DNA from: JAZSQT01 sp045538075
GTDB taxonomy: Bacteria > Chrysiogenota > Deferribacteres > Deferribacterales > Mucispirillaceae
DNA: 7,502 nucleotides
Reading direction: 5' to 3'
Assembly (NCBI GenBank): GCA_045538075.1
Contig: JAZSQT010000135.1
Span: 1 to 7,502, forward strand
Part shown: positions 1 through 6,882 of the stretch, piece by piece
Layout of the letters: every line of letters begins with the position of its first letter
How positions within the stretch are numbered: the stretch's first letter is position 1
The notes under the pieces: generated by a model
What the model was told of the DNA's origin: nothing
Seen by the model: the letters and a program-made list of their open reading frames with translations, nothing else
Databases searched by the model: none
Translations under genes and position numbers: made by a program

Positions 1-28
1 GCAAAAAAAATAAAAGGATAATTAATTT

Positions 29-1465
29 ATGCAAAAGTTTGATACTTTTAAAACTCCATTTGAAGAAAGATATTCTTCAAAAGAAATGTTAAAAACTTTT
101 TCTCCAAACAAAAAATTTACTACTTGGCGTAAATTATGGATAGCTTTAGCAGAATCCGAAAAAGAGCTTGGATTAAATATTACAGATGAGCAAATTTCTC
201 AAATGAAAAATAATATTGAAAATATTGATTTTGATTATGCTAAAGAAATGGAAAAAAAATTTCGTCATGATGTTATGGCTCATGTTCATACATTTGGTAA
301 AGTATGTCCAAAAGCTATGCCAATTATACATCTTGGAGCGACAAGTGCTTATGTTGGAGACAATACAGATATTATAGTTATGAGAGAAGCACTTGAAATT
401 GTTAGAGGCAAATTAGTCTCTATTTTAGGAAATTTGAAGAAATTTGCCTTAAATTATAAAGATATGCCTACCCTTGGTTTTACTCATTTTCAACCAGCTC
501 AACTTACTACTGTTGGTAAACGTGCTACTTTATGGATGCAAGATTTTTTAATGGATTTTGAAAATTTATCTGATACTTATAATAATATTCGTTTTAGAGG
601 TGTTAAAGGAACTACTGGAACTCAAGCATCATTTTTACATCTATTTAATAATAATCATGATAAAGTTAAAGAACTTGATATATTAGTGTCTAAAAAAATG
701 GGTTTTGATAAAGTCTTTGGTGTAACAGGACAAACTTATTCAAGAAAACAAGATTCAAGAATACTACAAGTTTTAGCTGGTGTTGCAGAATCTGCCCATA
801 AATTTGCTACAGATATTAGATTGCTTGCAAACTTAAAAGAAATTGAAGAACCTTTTGAATCTACTCAAATTGGTTCAAGTGCTATGGCATATAAACGTAA
901 TCCTATGAGAAGTGAAAGAGTATGTTCTCTTGCAAGATACGTTATATCTCTTACTGCAAACCCCTATTATACTCATGCTGTTCAATGGTTTGAAAGAACA
1001 TTAGATGATTCAGCTAATAGACGATTATCAATTGCAGAAAGTTTTCTTGCTACTGATTCAATATTAGAACTTTTAATTAATATTACTAATGGTTTAGTAG
1101 TTTATGATAAAATTATTGCTAAAAGAATTTCAGAAGAATTACCTTTTATGGCTACAGAAAATATTATTATGGAAGCAGTTACAAAAGGTGCTGATAGACA
1201 AGTTATGCACGAACAAATTCGCACACATTCTATGGCAGCAGGATCAAGAGTGAAAAAAGATGGTCTTGATAATGACTTATTAAAACGTATTATTGATGAT
1301 AATACTATACCTTTAGATGAAAATGAAATTAAAAATATTATGAATCCTAATGAATTTATTGGTCGTTCATCACAACAAACAGAAGAATTTATTATTGCAG
1401 AAATTGACCCTATTCTAAATGAATATAAGAATGAATTAGGAAAACAAACTGAACTAAAAGTATAA
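29..1465 (+). CDS. purB: Adenylosuccinate lyase (PurB, long ADSL-like type)
   Basis: A cytosolic lyase that eliminates fumarate from SAICAR and from adenylosuccinate, so it acts twice in purine (AMP) synthesis. The 478-residue product carries the fumarase/aspartase superfamily signature GSSAMAYKRNP at residues 282-292, with the catalytic-loop serines at 283-284. The first conserved histidine region (DVMAHVHTFG, 81-90) and the second (GFTHFQPAQLTTVGKR, 150-165, H153 the likely general acid) are both present. Other conserved blocks are RGVKGTTGTQASF (190-202), GQTYSRK (234-240), QWFERTLDDSANRR (319-332) and LPFMATENIIM (371-381). Length and sequence follow the roughly 480-residue type shared by animals and many anaerobic bacteria, not the 430-residue Bacillus type. 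The ATG is preceded by AAAAGGA (12-18) with 10 nt spacing. Any promoter lies outside the window. The gene is monocistronic here and converges on the neighbouring operon. Confidence 0.97.
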   Translation: MQKFDTFKTPFEERYSSKEMLKTFSPNKKFTTWRKLWIALAESEKELGLNITDEQISQMKNNIENIDFDYAKEMEKKFRHDVMAHVHTFGKVCPKAMPIIHLGATSAYVGDNTDIIVMREALEIVRGKLVSILGNLKKFALNYKDMPTLGFTHFQPAQLTTVGKRATLWMQDFLMDFENLSDTYNNIRFRGVKGTTGTQASFLHLFNNNHDKVKELDILVSKKMGFDKVFGVTGQTYSRKQDSRILQVLAGVAESAHKFATDIRLLANLKEIEEPFESTQIGSSAMAYKRNPMRSERVCSLARYVISLTANPYYTHAVQWFERTLDDSANRRLSIAESFLATDSILELLINITNGLVVYDKIIAKRISEELPFMATENIIMEAVTKGADRQVMHEQIRTHSMAAGSRVKKDGLDNDLLKRIIDDNTIPLDENEIKNIMNPNEFIGRSSQQTEEFIIAEIDPILNEYKNELGKQTELKV

Positions 1466-1507
1466 TTTATAAATATTTTTAGTTTTATCAGAATGTTATA
1501 AAACTAT

Positions 1508-1542
1508 AATTATAGGGATAAATTAATTTTATCCCTATAATT
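1508..1542. terminator. Perfect 15-bp stem between convergent genes, probable bidirectional terminator
   Basis: Positions 1508-1522 are the exact reverse complement of 1528-1542, leaving a 5-nt loop (TTAAT). The core GGGATAAA/TTTATCCC is flanked by A/T pairs. It sits in the 76-nt gap between the purB stop and the stop of the convergent methyltransferase gene, and its last base overlaps that stop codon. Leftward transcripts meet a short U-run (TTTT, about 1500-1503) just beyond the stem. Rightward transcripts have only three U's (1541-1543) followed by A's. The position and symmetry argue for a shared terminator. The weak U-tracts mean it could also act partly as a 3'-end stabiliser. Confidence 0.7.
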
Positions 1543-2414
1543 TAAAAAATTATTCTACAATATATACCACAAGGCATAATTTTTTTATTTTTTCTAAAAG
1601 GTAATCCAATTTCTCCATAAGAAATAGAACCACCTTTAATTAATGAACCAAAGCAATCTGATGCAATATTATATAACGATAAAGGTGAAAGACCTGCAGT
1701 ATAAGAGTTAATTAAAATATATTTAGGTTTATCAGATAATATTGATTTACAACTTGAAAAAAGTTCCCATAAAGAGTTTTGTAGTTTCCATACTTCGCCA
1801 TTGGCTCCTCTTCCAAAAGTTGGAGGATCCATAATAATTGCATCATATTTTTTATTTCTTCTTTCTTCTCGTTGAATAAATTTTAGACAATCATCAACGA
1901 TTAATCGCATTTTACCATCTGGAACTTTTGATAAATGAGAATTTTCTTTACACCAATTAACTGCTCCTTTAGAAGCATCAACGTGGCAAGTAGATGCTCC
2001 AGCTAAAACTGAAGAAATAGTAGCAGCACCAGTATATCCAAAAAGATTTAATGCATTTTTGACATTCCTTTCTTTAGTTATTTTATAAATCCAGTCCCAA
2101 TTTGCTGCTTGTTCAGGAAAAATACCAGTATGCTTAAACCCTGTAGGACGAACTTTAAATGACATATTTTTATAATTTATAATCCATGATTCTGGTATTT
2201 CTGTATTATATTTCCATTGACCACCACCAGATGAGCTTCTATTATATACAGCATCTGGTTTATTCCATAAATTTTCAGAGCTTTTTTCCCATACTGCTTG
2301 AGGATCTGGACGAACTAATACGTATTGCCCCCATTTTTCAAGACGAAACCCCCAACCAGAATCTATAAGAATAAAGTCTTTCCAGCTATCTGATACTACT
2401 AATTCTGATTTCAA
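1542..2414 (-). CDS. Class I SAM-dependent methyltransferase (RlmI/RlmK-like, PF10672 type)
   Basis: A predicted cytosolic Rossmann-fold methyltransferase; its substrate (probably RNA) is not known. The 290-residue product has an N-terminal beta-rich region with the family hallmark LIDSGWGFRLEKWGQYVLVRPDPQAVW (about residues 16-42) and GGGQWK (63-68). The SAM-binding motif I ALNLFGYTGAATI is at 121-133, the motif II acidic residue is in HVDAS (144-148), and motif IV DPPTFGRG is at 196-203. It ends in a conserved-looking MPCGIYCR (280-287). There is no N-terminal PUA domain as in E. coli RlmI, and the SCSG cysteine motif of RlmI appears replaced by NSYTAG (236-241), so I do not call it an m5C enzyme. 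The start is TTG at 2412-2414, overlapping the pyrD stop by four bases (TTGA), with a good ribosome site AGGAAAGG at 2425-2432. This implies translational coupling to pyrD. It is the last gene of the operon. Confidence 0.85.
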   Translation of the reverse strand: MKSELVVSDSWKDFILIDSGWGFRLEKWGQYVLVRPDPQAVWEKSSENLWNKPDAVYNRSSSGGGQWKYNTEIPESWIINYKNMSFKVRPTGFKHTGIFPEQAANWDWIYKITKERNVKNALNLFGYTGAATISSVLAGASTCHVDASKGAVNWCKENSHLSKVPDGKMRLIVDDCLKFIQREERRNKKYDAIIMDPPTFGRGANGEVWKLQNSLWELFSSCKSILSDKPKYILINSYTAGLSPLSLYNIASDCFGSLIKGGSISYGEIGLPFRKNKKIMPCGIYCRIIF

Positions 2415-3328
2415 GATAAAACAACCTTTCCTGTAAGATTACTTATGTGAGATATATCCTTTCTATCTAAATATTCCACGAGACCATCTGCAATTTTTAC
2501 ACAACTTTCAGGGTCTTTAAAGTTTGCTGTTCCTACTTGAATTGCATCTGCCCCAGCTAAAAAAAACTCAACAGCATCGTCCCAATAAGTAATACCACCT
2601 ATTCCAATAATAGGAATATTTACAACTTTTTTAACTTCATGAACCATTCTAATTGCTATTGGTTTAATAGCTGGTCCACTTAAACCACCTGTAATATTAG
2701 ATAATTTAGGCTTCATTGTTTCAACATCTATTGCCATTCCTAATAGTGTATTTATAACAGATAAAGCATCTGCTCCAGCATTTTGACAAGCAACTGCATA
2801 TTGCTTAATATCAGTAACATTTGGAGATAGCTTTACTATCAATGGTTTATTAGATATAACTTTACGTACTGCTTTAACTATTTCATTAGTTGCTTCAGGA
2901 GAAGAAGAAAAAGAAATACCACCTTCTTTTACATTTGGACAAGAGATATTCATTTCAAGCATATCTACATTTATCTTATCTAAAATAGCAGCAGTTTCAA
3001 TATATTCATCTATTGTTTTACCCCAAAAGTTTACAATAATTCTTGTATTATATCTTTTTAGGAATGGTAATTTTTCTGAAATAAATCGTTCTATGCCAAT
3101 ATTTTGTAGCCCTATAGCATTTAACATTCCTGCAGGAGTTTCTGCAATTCTTGGCATACTATTACCATAACTTTCTTTTAAAGATATACCTTTTACAGAA
3201 ATACCACCAATTTTATTTAGGTCTGTAAATCGTGAATACTCAATACCGTATCCAAAAGTTCCACTGGCAGCTATAATTGGATTATTAAACTCTATGCCAC
3301 ATAAATTTATTTTTAATTTATTATTCAT
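2411..3328 (-). CDS. pyrD: Dihydroorotate dehydrogenase, catalytic subunit, class 1B
   Basis: The FMN-containing subunit oxidises dihydroorotate to orotate, the fourth step of de novo UMP synthesis. Electrons pass through PyrK to NAD+. The 305-residue product shows the FMN-binding AASGTFGYG (20-28) and VKG with Lys46. The segment NISCPNVKEGG (127-137) has Cys130 as the catalytic base, and cysteine rather than serine there defines class 1. C-terminal phosphate-binding segments are GGLSGPAIKP (214-223), IGIGGI (241-246) and QVGTA (264-268). There is no N-terminal membrane helix, as expected for a cytosolic class 1 enzyme. The ATG at 3326-3328 is preceded by AGAGGA within the end of pyrK. Only one base separates the pyrK stop from this start, so the two subunits should be made in a coupled way. 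Confidence 0.97.
   Translation of the reverse strand: MNNKLKINLCGIEFNNPIIAASGTFGYGIEYSRFTDLNKIGGISVKGISLKESYGNSMPRIAETPAGMLNAIGLQNIGIERFISEKLPFLKRYNTRIIVNFWGKTIDEYIETAAILDKINVDMLEMNISCPNVKEGGISFSSSPEATNEIVKAVRKVISNKPLIVKLSPNVTDIKQYAVACQNAGADALSVINTLLGMAIDVETMKPKLSNITGGLSGPAIKPIAIRMVHEVKKVVNIPIIGIGGITYWDDAVEFFLAGADAIQVGTANFKDPESCVKIADGLVEYLDRKDISHISNLTGKVVLS
2425..2432 (-). promoter_or_regulatory. Ribosome binding site supporting the TTG start of the methyltransferase
   Basis: On the minus strand AGGAAAGG lies inside the last codons of pyrD, 10 nt before the TTG at 2412-2414. No ATG or GTG gives a better start: the conserved N-terminal block begins about 15 residues in, and the next methionine (residue 84) would remove it. 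The site therefore decides the start. Confidence 0.75.
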
Positions 3329-3329
3329 A

Positions 3330-4118
3330 TTATCCTCTGCATAATCCTTGCCAATCTACCTTTGAACCATTAAATATTGGACCTTCTACACAACAACGTT
3401 TTGTAATTTTTTTATTATTTTCAATAATAGGTATGACACAACCAAGACAAGCACCAATACCACATGCCATATGTTCATCTAAAGAAACTTCTATATTTAT
3501 ATTATTTTCATCACATATACTATTAACTGCCATTAACATTCTATTTGGACCACAAGCATATACTTTTTTGTATTCTGTAACTTTTTCTTGAAAGGCTGAT
3601 GTAACAAATCCTTTTTCACCAAAAGAACCATCTTCAGTAGTATAAACCACATTATCACATACACTTTCTAATTTATCTCTTATAATTAAATCTTTTTCAC
3701 TTCGTCCACCGTAAAAGAGAGTAACATTACTGCCACATTCTTTAAGCCTTTTAGCAGTAATAACCATTGGAGCGATACCTATCCCTCCAGCAACTAATGC
3801 CACATTAGCATTTTTTTCTAATCTAAAAAAATTGCCAATAGGACCAACGATATCAAGATATTCACCTTCCTTACAATTTGTAAGAAGTTTAGTCCCTCTA
3901 CCAACTATCATATACAAAAATGAAAATACTTTATCTGATACAATATCACAAATTGCAAAAGGTCTTTTTAATATTGGATCTAATGATTGTTCGCTACTAC
4001 TGACAGAAACCATAAAAAAACGACCAGCCGTTTTTTCTGCAGCAATAATTGGACATTCTAACTCCATATATCCAAATTTATCGCTAATTAAAATATTAGA
4101 TATTATTTTTGCTTTCAT
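3330..4118 (-). CDS. pyrK: Dihydroorotate dehydrogenase electron-transfer subunit (FAD, 2Fe-2S)
   Basis: PyrK pairs with PyrD in an A2B2 complex and carries electrons from FMN through a 2Fe-2S cluster and FAD to NAD+. The 262-residue product has the ferredoxin-reductase layout. An N-terminal FAD-binding barrel contains KRPFAI (51-56) and GRGT (73-76). A nucleotide-binding domain contains GGIGIAPM (111-118), FYGGRS (135-140) and YACGPNRML (187-195). A C-terminal 2Fe-2S segment has C219, C224 and C227 (ACGIGACLGC), and the fourth ligand is probably C243 in CCVEGPIF. All expected cluster ligands are present. The ATG has a modest TAGG about 8 nt upstream. The 27-nt gap to the SWIM gene shows no promoter, so pyrK is most likely read from the upstream promoter at 4717-4745. 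Confidence 0.96.
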   Translation of the reverse strand: MKAKIISNILISDKFGYMELECPIIAAEKTAGRFFMVSVSSSEQSLDPILKRPFAICDIVSDKVFSFLYMIVGRGTKLLTNCKEGEYLDIVGPIGNFFRLEKNANVALVAGGIGIAPMVITAKRLKECGSNVTLFYGGRSEKDLIIRDKLESVCDNVVYTTEDGSFGEKGFVTSAFQEKVTEYKKVYACGPNRMLMAVNSICDENNINIEVSLDEHMACGIGACLGCVIPIIENNKKITKRCCVEGPIFNGSKVDWQGLCRG

Positions 4119-4145
4119 TATTAACCTATTAAATTATTATTTCTG

Positions 4146-4691
4146 TTATTTAGAAATATTTTTTTCAAGAAGAAATAAGCAAGCTAATTTAACTGCTTCA
4201 GTAAGAAGATGGCTTTTTCCAACTTGATCATCTTTTATAACAGATGACAATAGAATTGTTGAAATTTTTAATAAGTCAGAAATATCTGCAAGAGAGTATC
4301 CTTTTTCTTTAAGTTCAATAAAAATCTCTCTTAATGTAGTTGTAGAGACAAAATATTTAGCATCTTCTAAAGATTCTATGTTATTTCTATCCATTTTTTT
4401 GCCACTAAAAATCCAAGGAGTATAAATGTATGTTAAACAAAGAGCAATTGAATGTTTACAAAATTCATTTTTTGAAGTTTCACATTTACATTCATTACTT
4501 AAAATTTTGCCATCACTATCAAAATTAACTTCTACGTTATATTCACCATGATTACCACGAATTTTTCCTATTAATTTATTATTATCCATACTACAATTGT
4601 AAAAATTGCCTATATAGCTTTGTGATTTTTGAATGTTAATTGGTGTTGTAACAGCTTTCAATTCATCTTCTGTAAGTTTTATAAGTTGCAT
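4146..4691 (-). CDS. SWIM zinc-finger domain protein of unknown role
   Basis: A 181-residue protein. Residues 1-90 match the pattern of small bacterial SWIM proteins: an N-terminal strand-rich region (GNFYNCSMDNNKLIGKIRG about 28-46, then a YNVEVNF strand), followed by the zinc ligands C68-x-C70-x7-C78-x-H80. This is the canonical CxCxnCxH arrangement ending in CKH. SWIM domains are thought to bind DNA or protein partners; no enzymatic motif is seen. Residues 105-180 look helical. The stretch TLREIFIELKEKGYSLADISDLLKIS (119-144) resembles a helix-turn-helix pattern (G-x-S-x2-D-I-x2-L), which is only suggestive. The ATG has a strong AAGGGG at 4698-4703 with 6-nt spacing. The gene heads the transcript that includes pyrK and pyrD. 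Family assignment is firm; function is unknown. Confidence 0.85.
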   Translation of the reverse strand: MQLIKLTEDELKAVTTPINIQKSQSYIGNFYNCSMDNNKLIGKIRGNHGEYNVEVNFDSDGKILSNECKCETSKNEFCKHSIALCLTYIYTPWIFSGKKMDRNNIESLEDAKYFVSTTTLREIFIELKEKGYSLADISDLLKISTILLSSVIKDDQVGKSHLLTEAVKLACLFLLEKNISK

Positions 4692-4716
4692 TTTATTCCC
4701 CTTGTTTTAATTATAA

Positions 4717-4745
4717 ATTATCTCATATATGCGACATATATTCAA
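4717..4745 (-). promoter_or_regulatory. Sigma-70-like promoter for SWIM-pyrK-pyrD-methyltransferase
   Basis: Reading leftward, -35 TTGAAT (4740-4745) and -10 GATAAT (4717-4722) are 17 nt apart, with TGA directly before the -10 making it an extended -10. Transcription would start near 4710, giving a leader of about 20 nt that is almost entirely ribosome site. That leaves no room for a PyrR-style attenuator or riboswitch, so control would have to be at initiation. It lies in the 65-nt gap after the recG stop, and no rho-independent terminator for recG is evident there. Confidence 0.7.
4725..4741. promoter_or_regulatory. Inverted repeat filling the promoter spacer, candidate operator
   Basis: ATATATG (4725-4731) and CATATAT (4735-4741) are perfect reverse complements around a 3-nt centre (CGA on the plus strand). 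The repeat occupies nearly all of the spacer between the -35 and -10 boxes of the SWIM-pyr promoter, touching the -35. A dimeric repressor bound here would block RNA polymerase. The arms are mostly alternating A/T, which is common in such an AT-rich genome, but the GTCGC core is not. I do not recognise it as the site of a named regulator. Confidence 0.45.
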
Positions 4746-4756
4746 GAAAAATGTAT

Positions 4757-6877
4757 TTAACCTACTCCATAATAAGAATTATCACTATTGTATATTAACT
4801 CTAATGTTTCTTTAATAACTTTATTTTTTTCATCTTTTAATAAAGGATCATCTTGTAAGATAATCTTTACATCATTTTTTGCATTTATGAGAATTTTTGT
4901 ATCTTTTACAATATCTGCAAATTTAAAATCTGGTAATCCAGACTGTTTTGTTCCAAAAAAATCACCTTGTCCACGTAATTTTAAATCTATTTCAGATAAT
5001 TTAAATCCGTCAGTAAAATCTACCATTGCTTTTATTCTTTTTTGGCTATTTTCTGAAATTTCATCACTTGTTACAAGTAAACAATAAGATTGTTTATCAC
5101 TTCTGCCTACCCTACCTCTTAACTGGTGCAGTTGAGATAATCCAAATCTTTCAGCATTTTCTATAACAATAATATTTGCTTCTGGAACATCAACACCAAC
5201 TTCAACTACAGTAGTAGAGACCAAAATATCTAAATCACCATTTTTAAACTGAGCAAGTAAAGCTGTTTTTTCTTCTGACTTCATTTTACCATGAAGCAAA
5301 CCAGTTTTTTTATCATTAAAATATTCTTTTATATATTCATAACTTTTTGTTGCAGCTTTTAACTCTAATTTATCACTTTCATCTATTAATGGATAAATAA
5401 AATAAGCTCTGTTACCTTGCTTTATAATATCCCTTACAAATTCTAATGCACTATTTAGATAATTTGATGAGTAATGTTTAGTTATACATGGCTTTCTTCC
5501 AGGAGGCATTTCATCTATTATACTAACATCTAAATCACCATATAAAGTCATTGCAAGAGTTCTTGGAATTGGTGTTGCTGTCATTAGCAAAATATCTGGA
5601 GCTATGCCTTTATTTATTAGAGATTTTCTTTGTTTTACTCCAAAACGATGTTGCTCATCTACTACAACAAACCCTAAGTTATAAAATTCAACGTTTTCTT
5701 CAATCAAAGCATGGGTTCCAATTATAAAATTTATACTACCTGATGCAATTAAATTTTTTGTTTCCAATTTATTCTTTTTAGTTAAAGACCCAGTTAATAG
5801 TCCTATAGAAAACTTTGTATTTTTAAACAATTTTTGCATATTAAAAAAATGTTGCTCTGCTAATACCTCTGTCGGAGCAATAATAACTGCTTGATAACCA
5901 TTATTGACTGCTACTGCTGCTGCGATAAAAGCAATAACTGTTTTTCCACTACCAACATCACCTTGAATTAATCTATTCATTTGTTTTTTATTTTTCATAT
6001 CATTAAATATGTCTATAATAACTTGACGCTGAGAATTAGTTAGTTTAAATGGTAACAAATCTTTTATTTCATTAAGAAATTCTTTATTTATATTAAAAGA
6101 TATTCCATCTACAGATGTATATAATTGTTTCTTTTTTTCTAATGCCATTTGAAGATAAAAGAACTCGTTATATATAAATCTATTATAAGCAATATGGTTT
6201 CTATTTAAAATTTCTTTAACATTAGCTTCAGTTTTTGGATTATGTAGTGTAAAAATAGCGTCTTTTATATTAGGAAAATTATATTTATCTAAAATATAAT
6301 AAGGTAAAGTTTCATTTATTAAGTCAAGGTATTTACTAATAACTTGTGAAACTATTTTTTTATAAAAATTTTGTGTTACTAATTTTGTGGTTGAGTATAT
6401 TGGACGAATTGAGCCAACATCATCTTTAGATAAAAACTCTGGATGAAAAATTGAAGGCATATTTTCATTTTTGACAACTAATCCATATAAATAATAATTA
6501 TTACCAACTTTTAATGTATTAGCAGGATAATCTTTAGTAAAATTTAACCATATACCTGAAAAAAAGCCATTTTCTGAACGAAAAAATGCTTTAAGCATAA
6601 TCTTACCTTTTTTCGTTCTTATTTTATTATAATTTTCAAACTTTCCTTTTAATACGCCTTTATCACCATAAAAAAAATCTTCTTTAATAATCTCATAACG
6701 GTATGGAAAAGAAAAAATAATATCTTTAATTTTTGATATACCAATATTTAATAAGGATTTAGATATTTTTTCTCCAACACCACTAAGACAATCAACTCTT
6801 TTATCTAAAATAGAAAAAGCCGTCTCTACATCATTTAAAGACGGCTCTATATTCTTTTTATCCAATTCAATGTCCAT
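4757..6877 (-). CDS. recG: ATP-dependent DNA helicase RecG
   Basis: RecG is a superfamily 2 translocase that remodels stalled forks, reversing them and processing Holliday junctions, D-loops and R-loops. The 706-residue product is close to the usual 690. An N-terminal helix-hairpin-like LSGVGEKISKSLLNIGI (31-47) is followed by the OB-fold wedge domain (about 70-155). The helicase lobes contain Walker A GDVGSGKT (306-313), motif Ia APTEVLAEQH (334-343), DEQH box (407-410), motif III TATPIPRT (433-440), motif V STTVVEVGVDVPEA (554-567) and motif VI QLHQLRGRVGR (582-592). The RecG-specific TRG motif around LRGQGDFFGTKQSG (634-647) is present. The gene starts 5 nt after the cheW stop. No Shine-Dalgarno is apparent before its ATG, and no alternative in-frame start lies before the conserved part, so translation probably depends on coupling to cheW. 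Confidence 0.97.
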   Translation of the reverse strand: MDIELDKKNIEPSLNDVETAFSILDKRVDCLSGVGEKISKSLLNIGISKIKDIIFSFPYRYEIIKEDFFYGDKGVLKGKFENYNKIRTKKGKIMLKAFFRSENGFFSGIWLNFTKDYPANTLKVGNNYYLYGLVVKNENMPSIFHPEFLSKDDVGSIRPIYSTTKLVTQNFYKKIVSQVISKYLDLINETLPYYILDKYNFPNIKDAIFTLHNPKTEANVKEILNRNHIAYNRFIYNEFFYLQMALEKKKQLYTSVDGISFNINKEFLNEIKDLLPFKLTNSQRQVIIDIFNDMKNKKQMNRLIQGDVGSGKTVIAFIAAAVAVNNGYQAVIIAPTEVLAEQHFFNMQKLFKNTKFSIGLLTGSLTKKNKLETKNLIASGSINFIIGTHALIEENVEFYNLGFVVVDEQHRFGVKQRKSLINKGIAPDILLMTATPIPRTLAMTLYGDLDVSIIDEMPPGRKPCITKHYSSNYLNSALEFVRDIIKQGNRAYFIYPLIDESDKLELKAATKSYEYIKEYFNDKKTGLLHGKMKSEEKTALLAQFKNGDLDILVSTTVVEVGVDVPEANIIVIENAERFGLSQLHQLRGRVGRSDKQSYCLLVTSDEISENSQKRIKAMVDFTDGFKLSEIDLKLRGQGDFFGTKQSGLPDFKFADIVKDTKILINAKNDVKIILQDDPLLKDEKNKVIKETLELIYNSDNSYYGVG
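6814..6846 (-). terminator. Terminator-like hairpin inside the first codons of recG
   Basis: AGCCGTCT and AGACGGCT (6839-6846 and 6818-6825, read leftward) form a perfect 8-bp stem around a 13-nt loop. A U-tract follows immediately (6814-6817, extended by the last stem base). The stem is distinctly GC-richer than its surroundings. It covers codons 11-20 of recG, upstream of the conserved domains. It may end part of the cheW transcripts or act as an attenuator relieved by ribosomes translating recG. The long loop and short U-run lower confidence. Confidence 0.45.
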
Positions 6878-6882
6878 TAAAT

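Noticed and set aside
1811..1823. TCCAA/TTGGA inverted repeat in the methyltransferase gene
   Set aside because: It falls on the conserved DPPTFGRG codons, so protein constraint explains it.
2788..2806. 6-bp inverted repeat AAGCAA/TTGCTT inside pyrD
   Set aside because: Short, within conserved coding sequence, with no U-tract. Expected by chance.
3832..4227. Plus-strand open frame across the start of pyrK and the end of the SWIM gene
   Set aside because: Antisense to two well-supported genes, with no ribosome site and no recognisable protein pattern. Other plus-strand frames at 2186-2368, 4788-5087 and 7028-7291 were dropped for the same reason.
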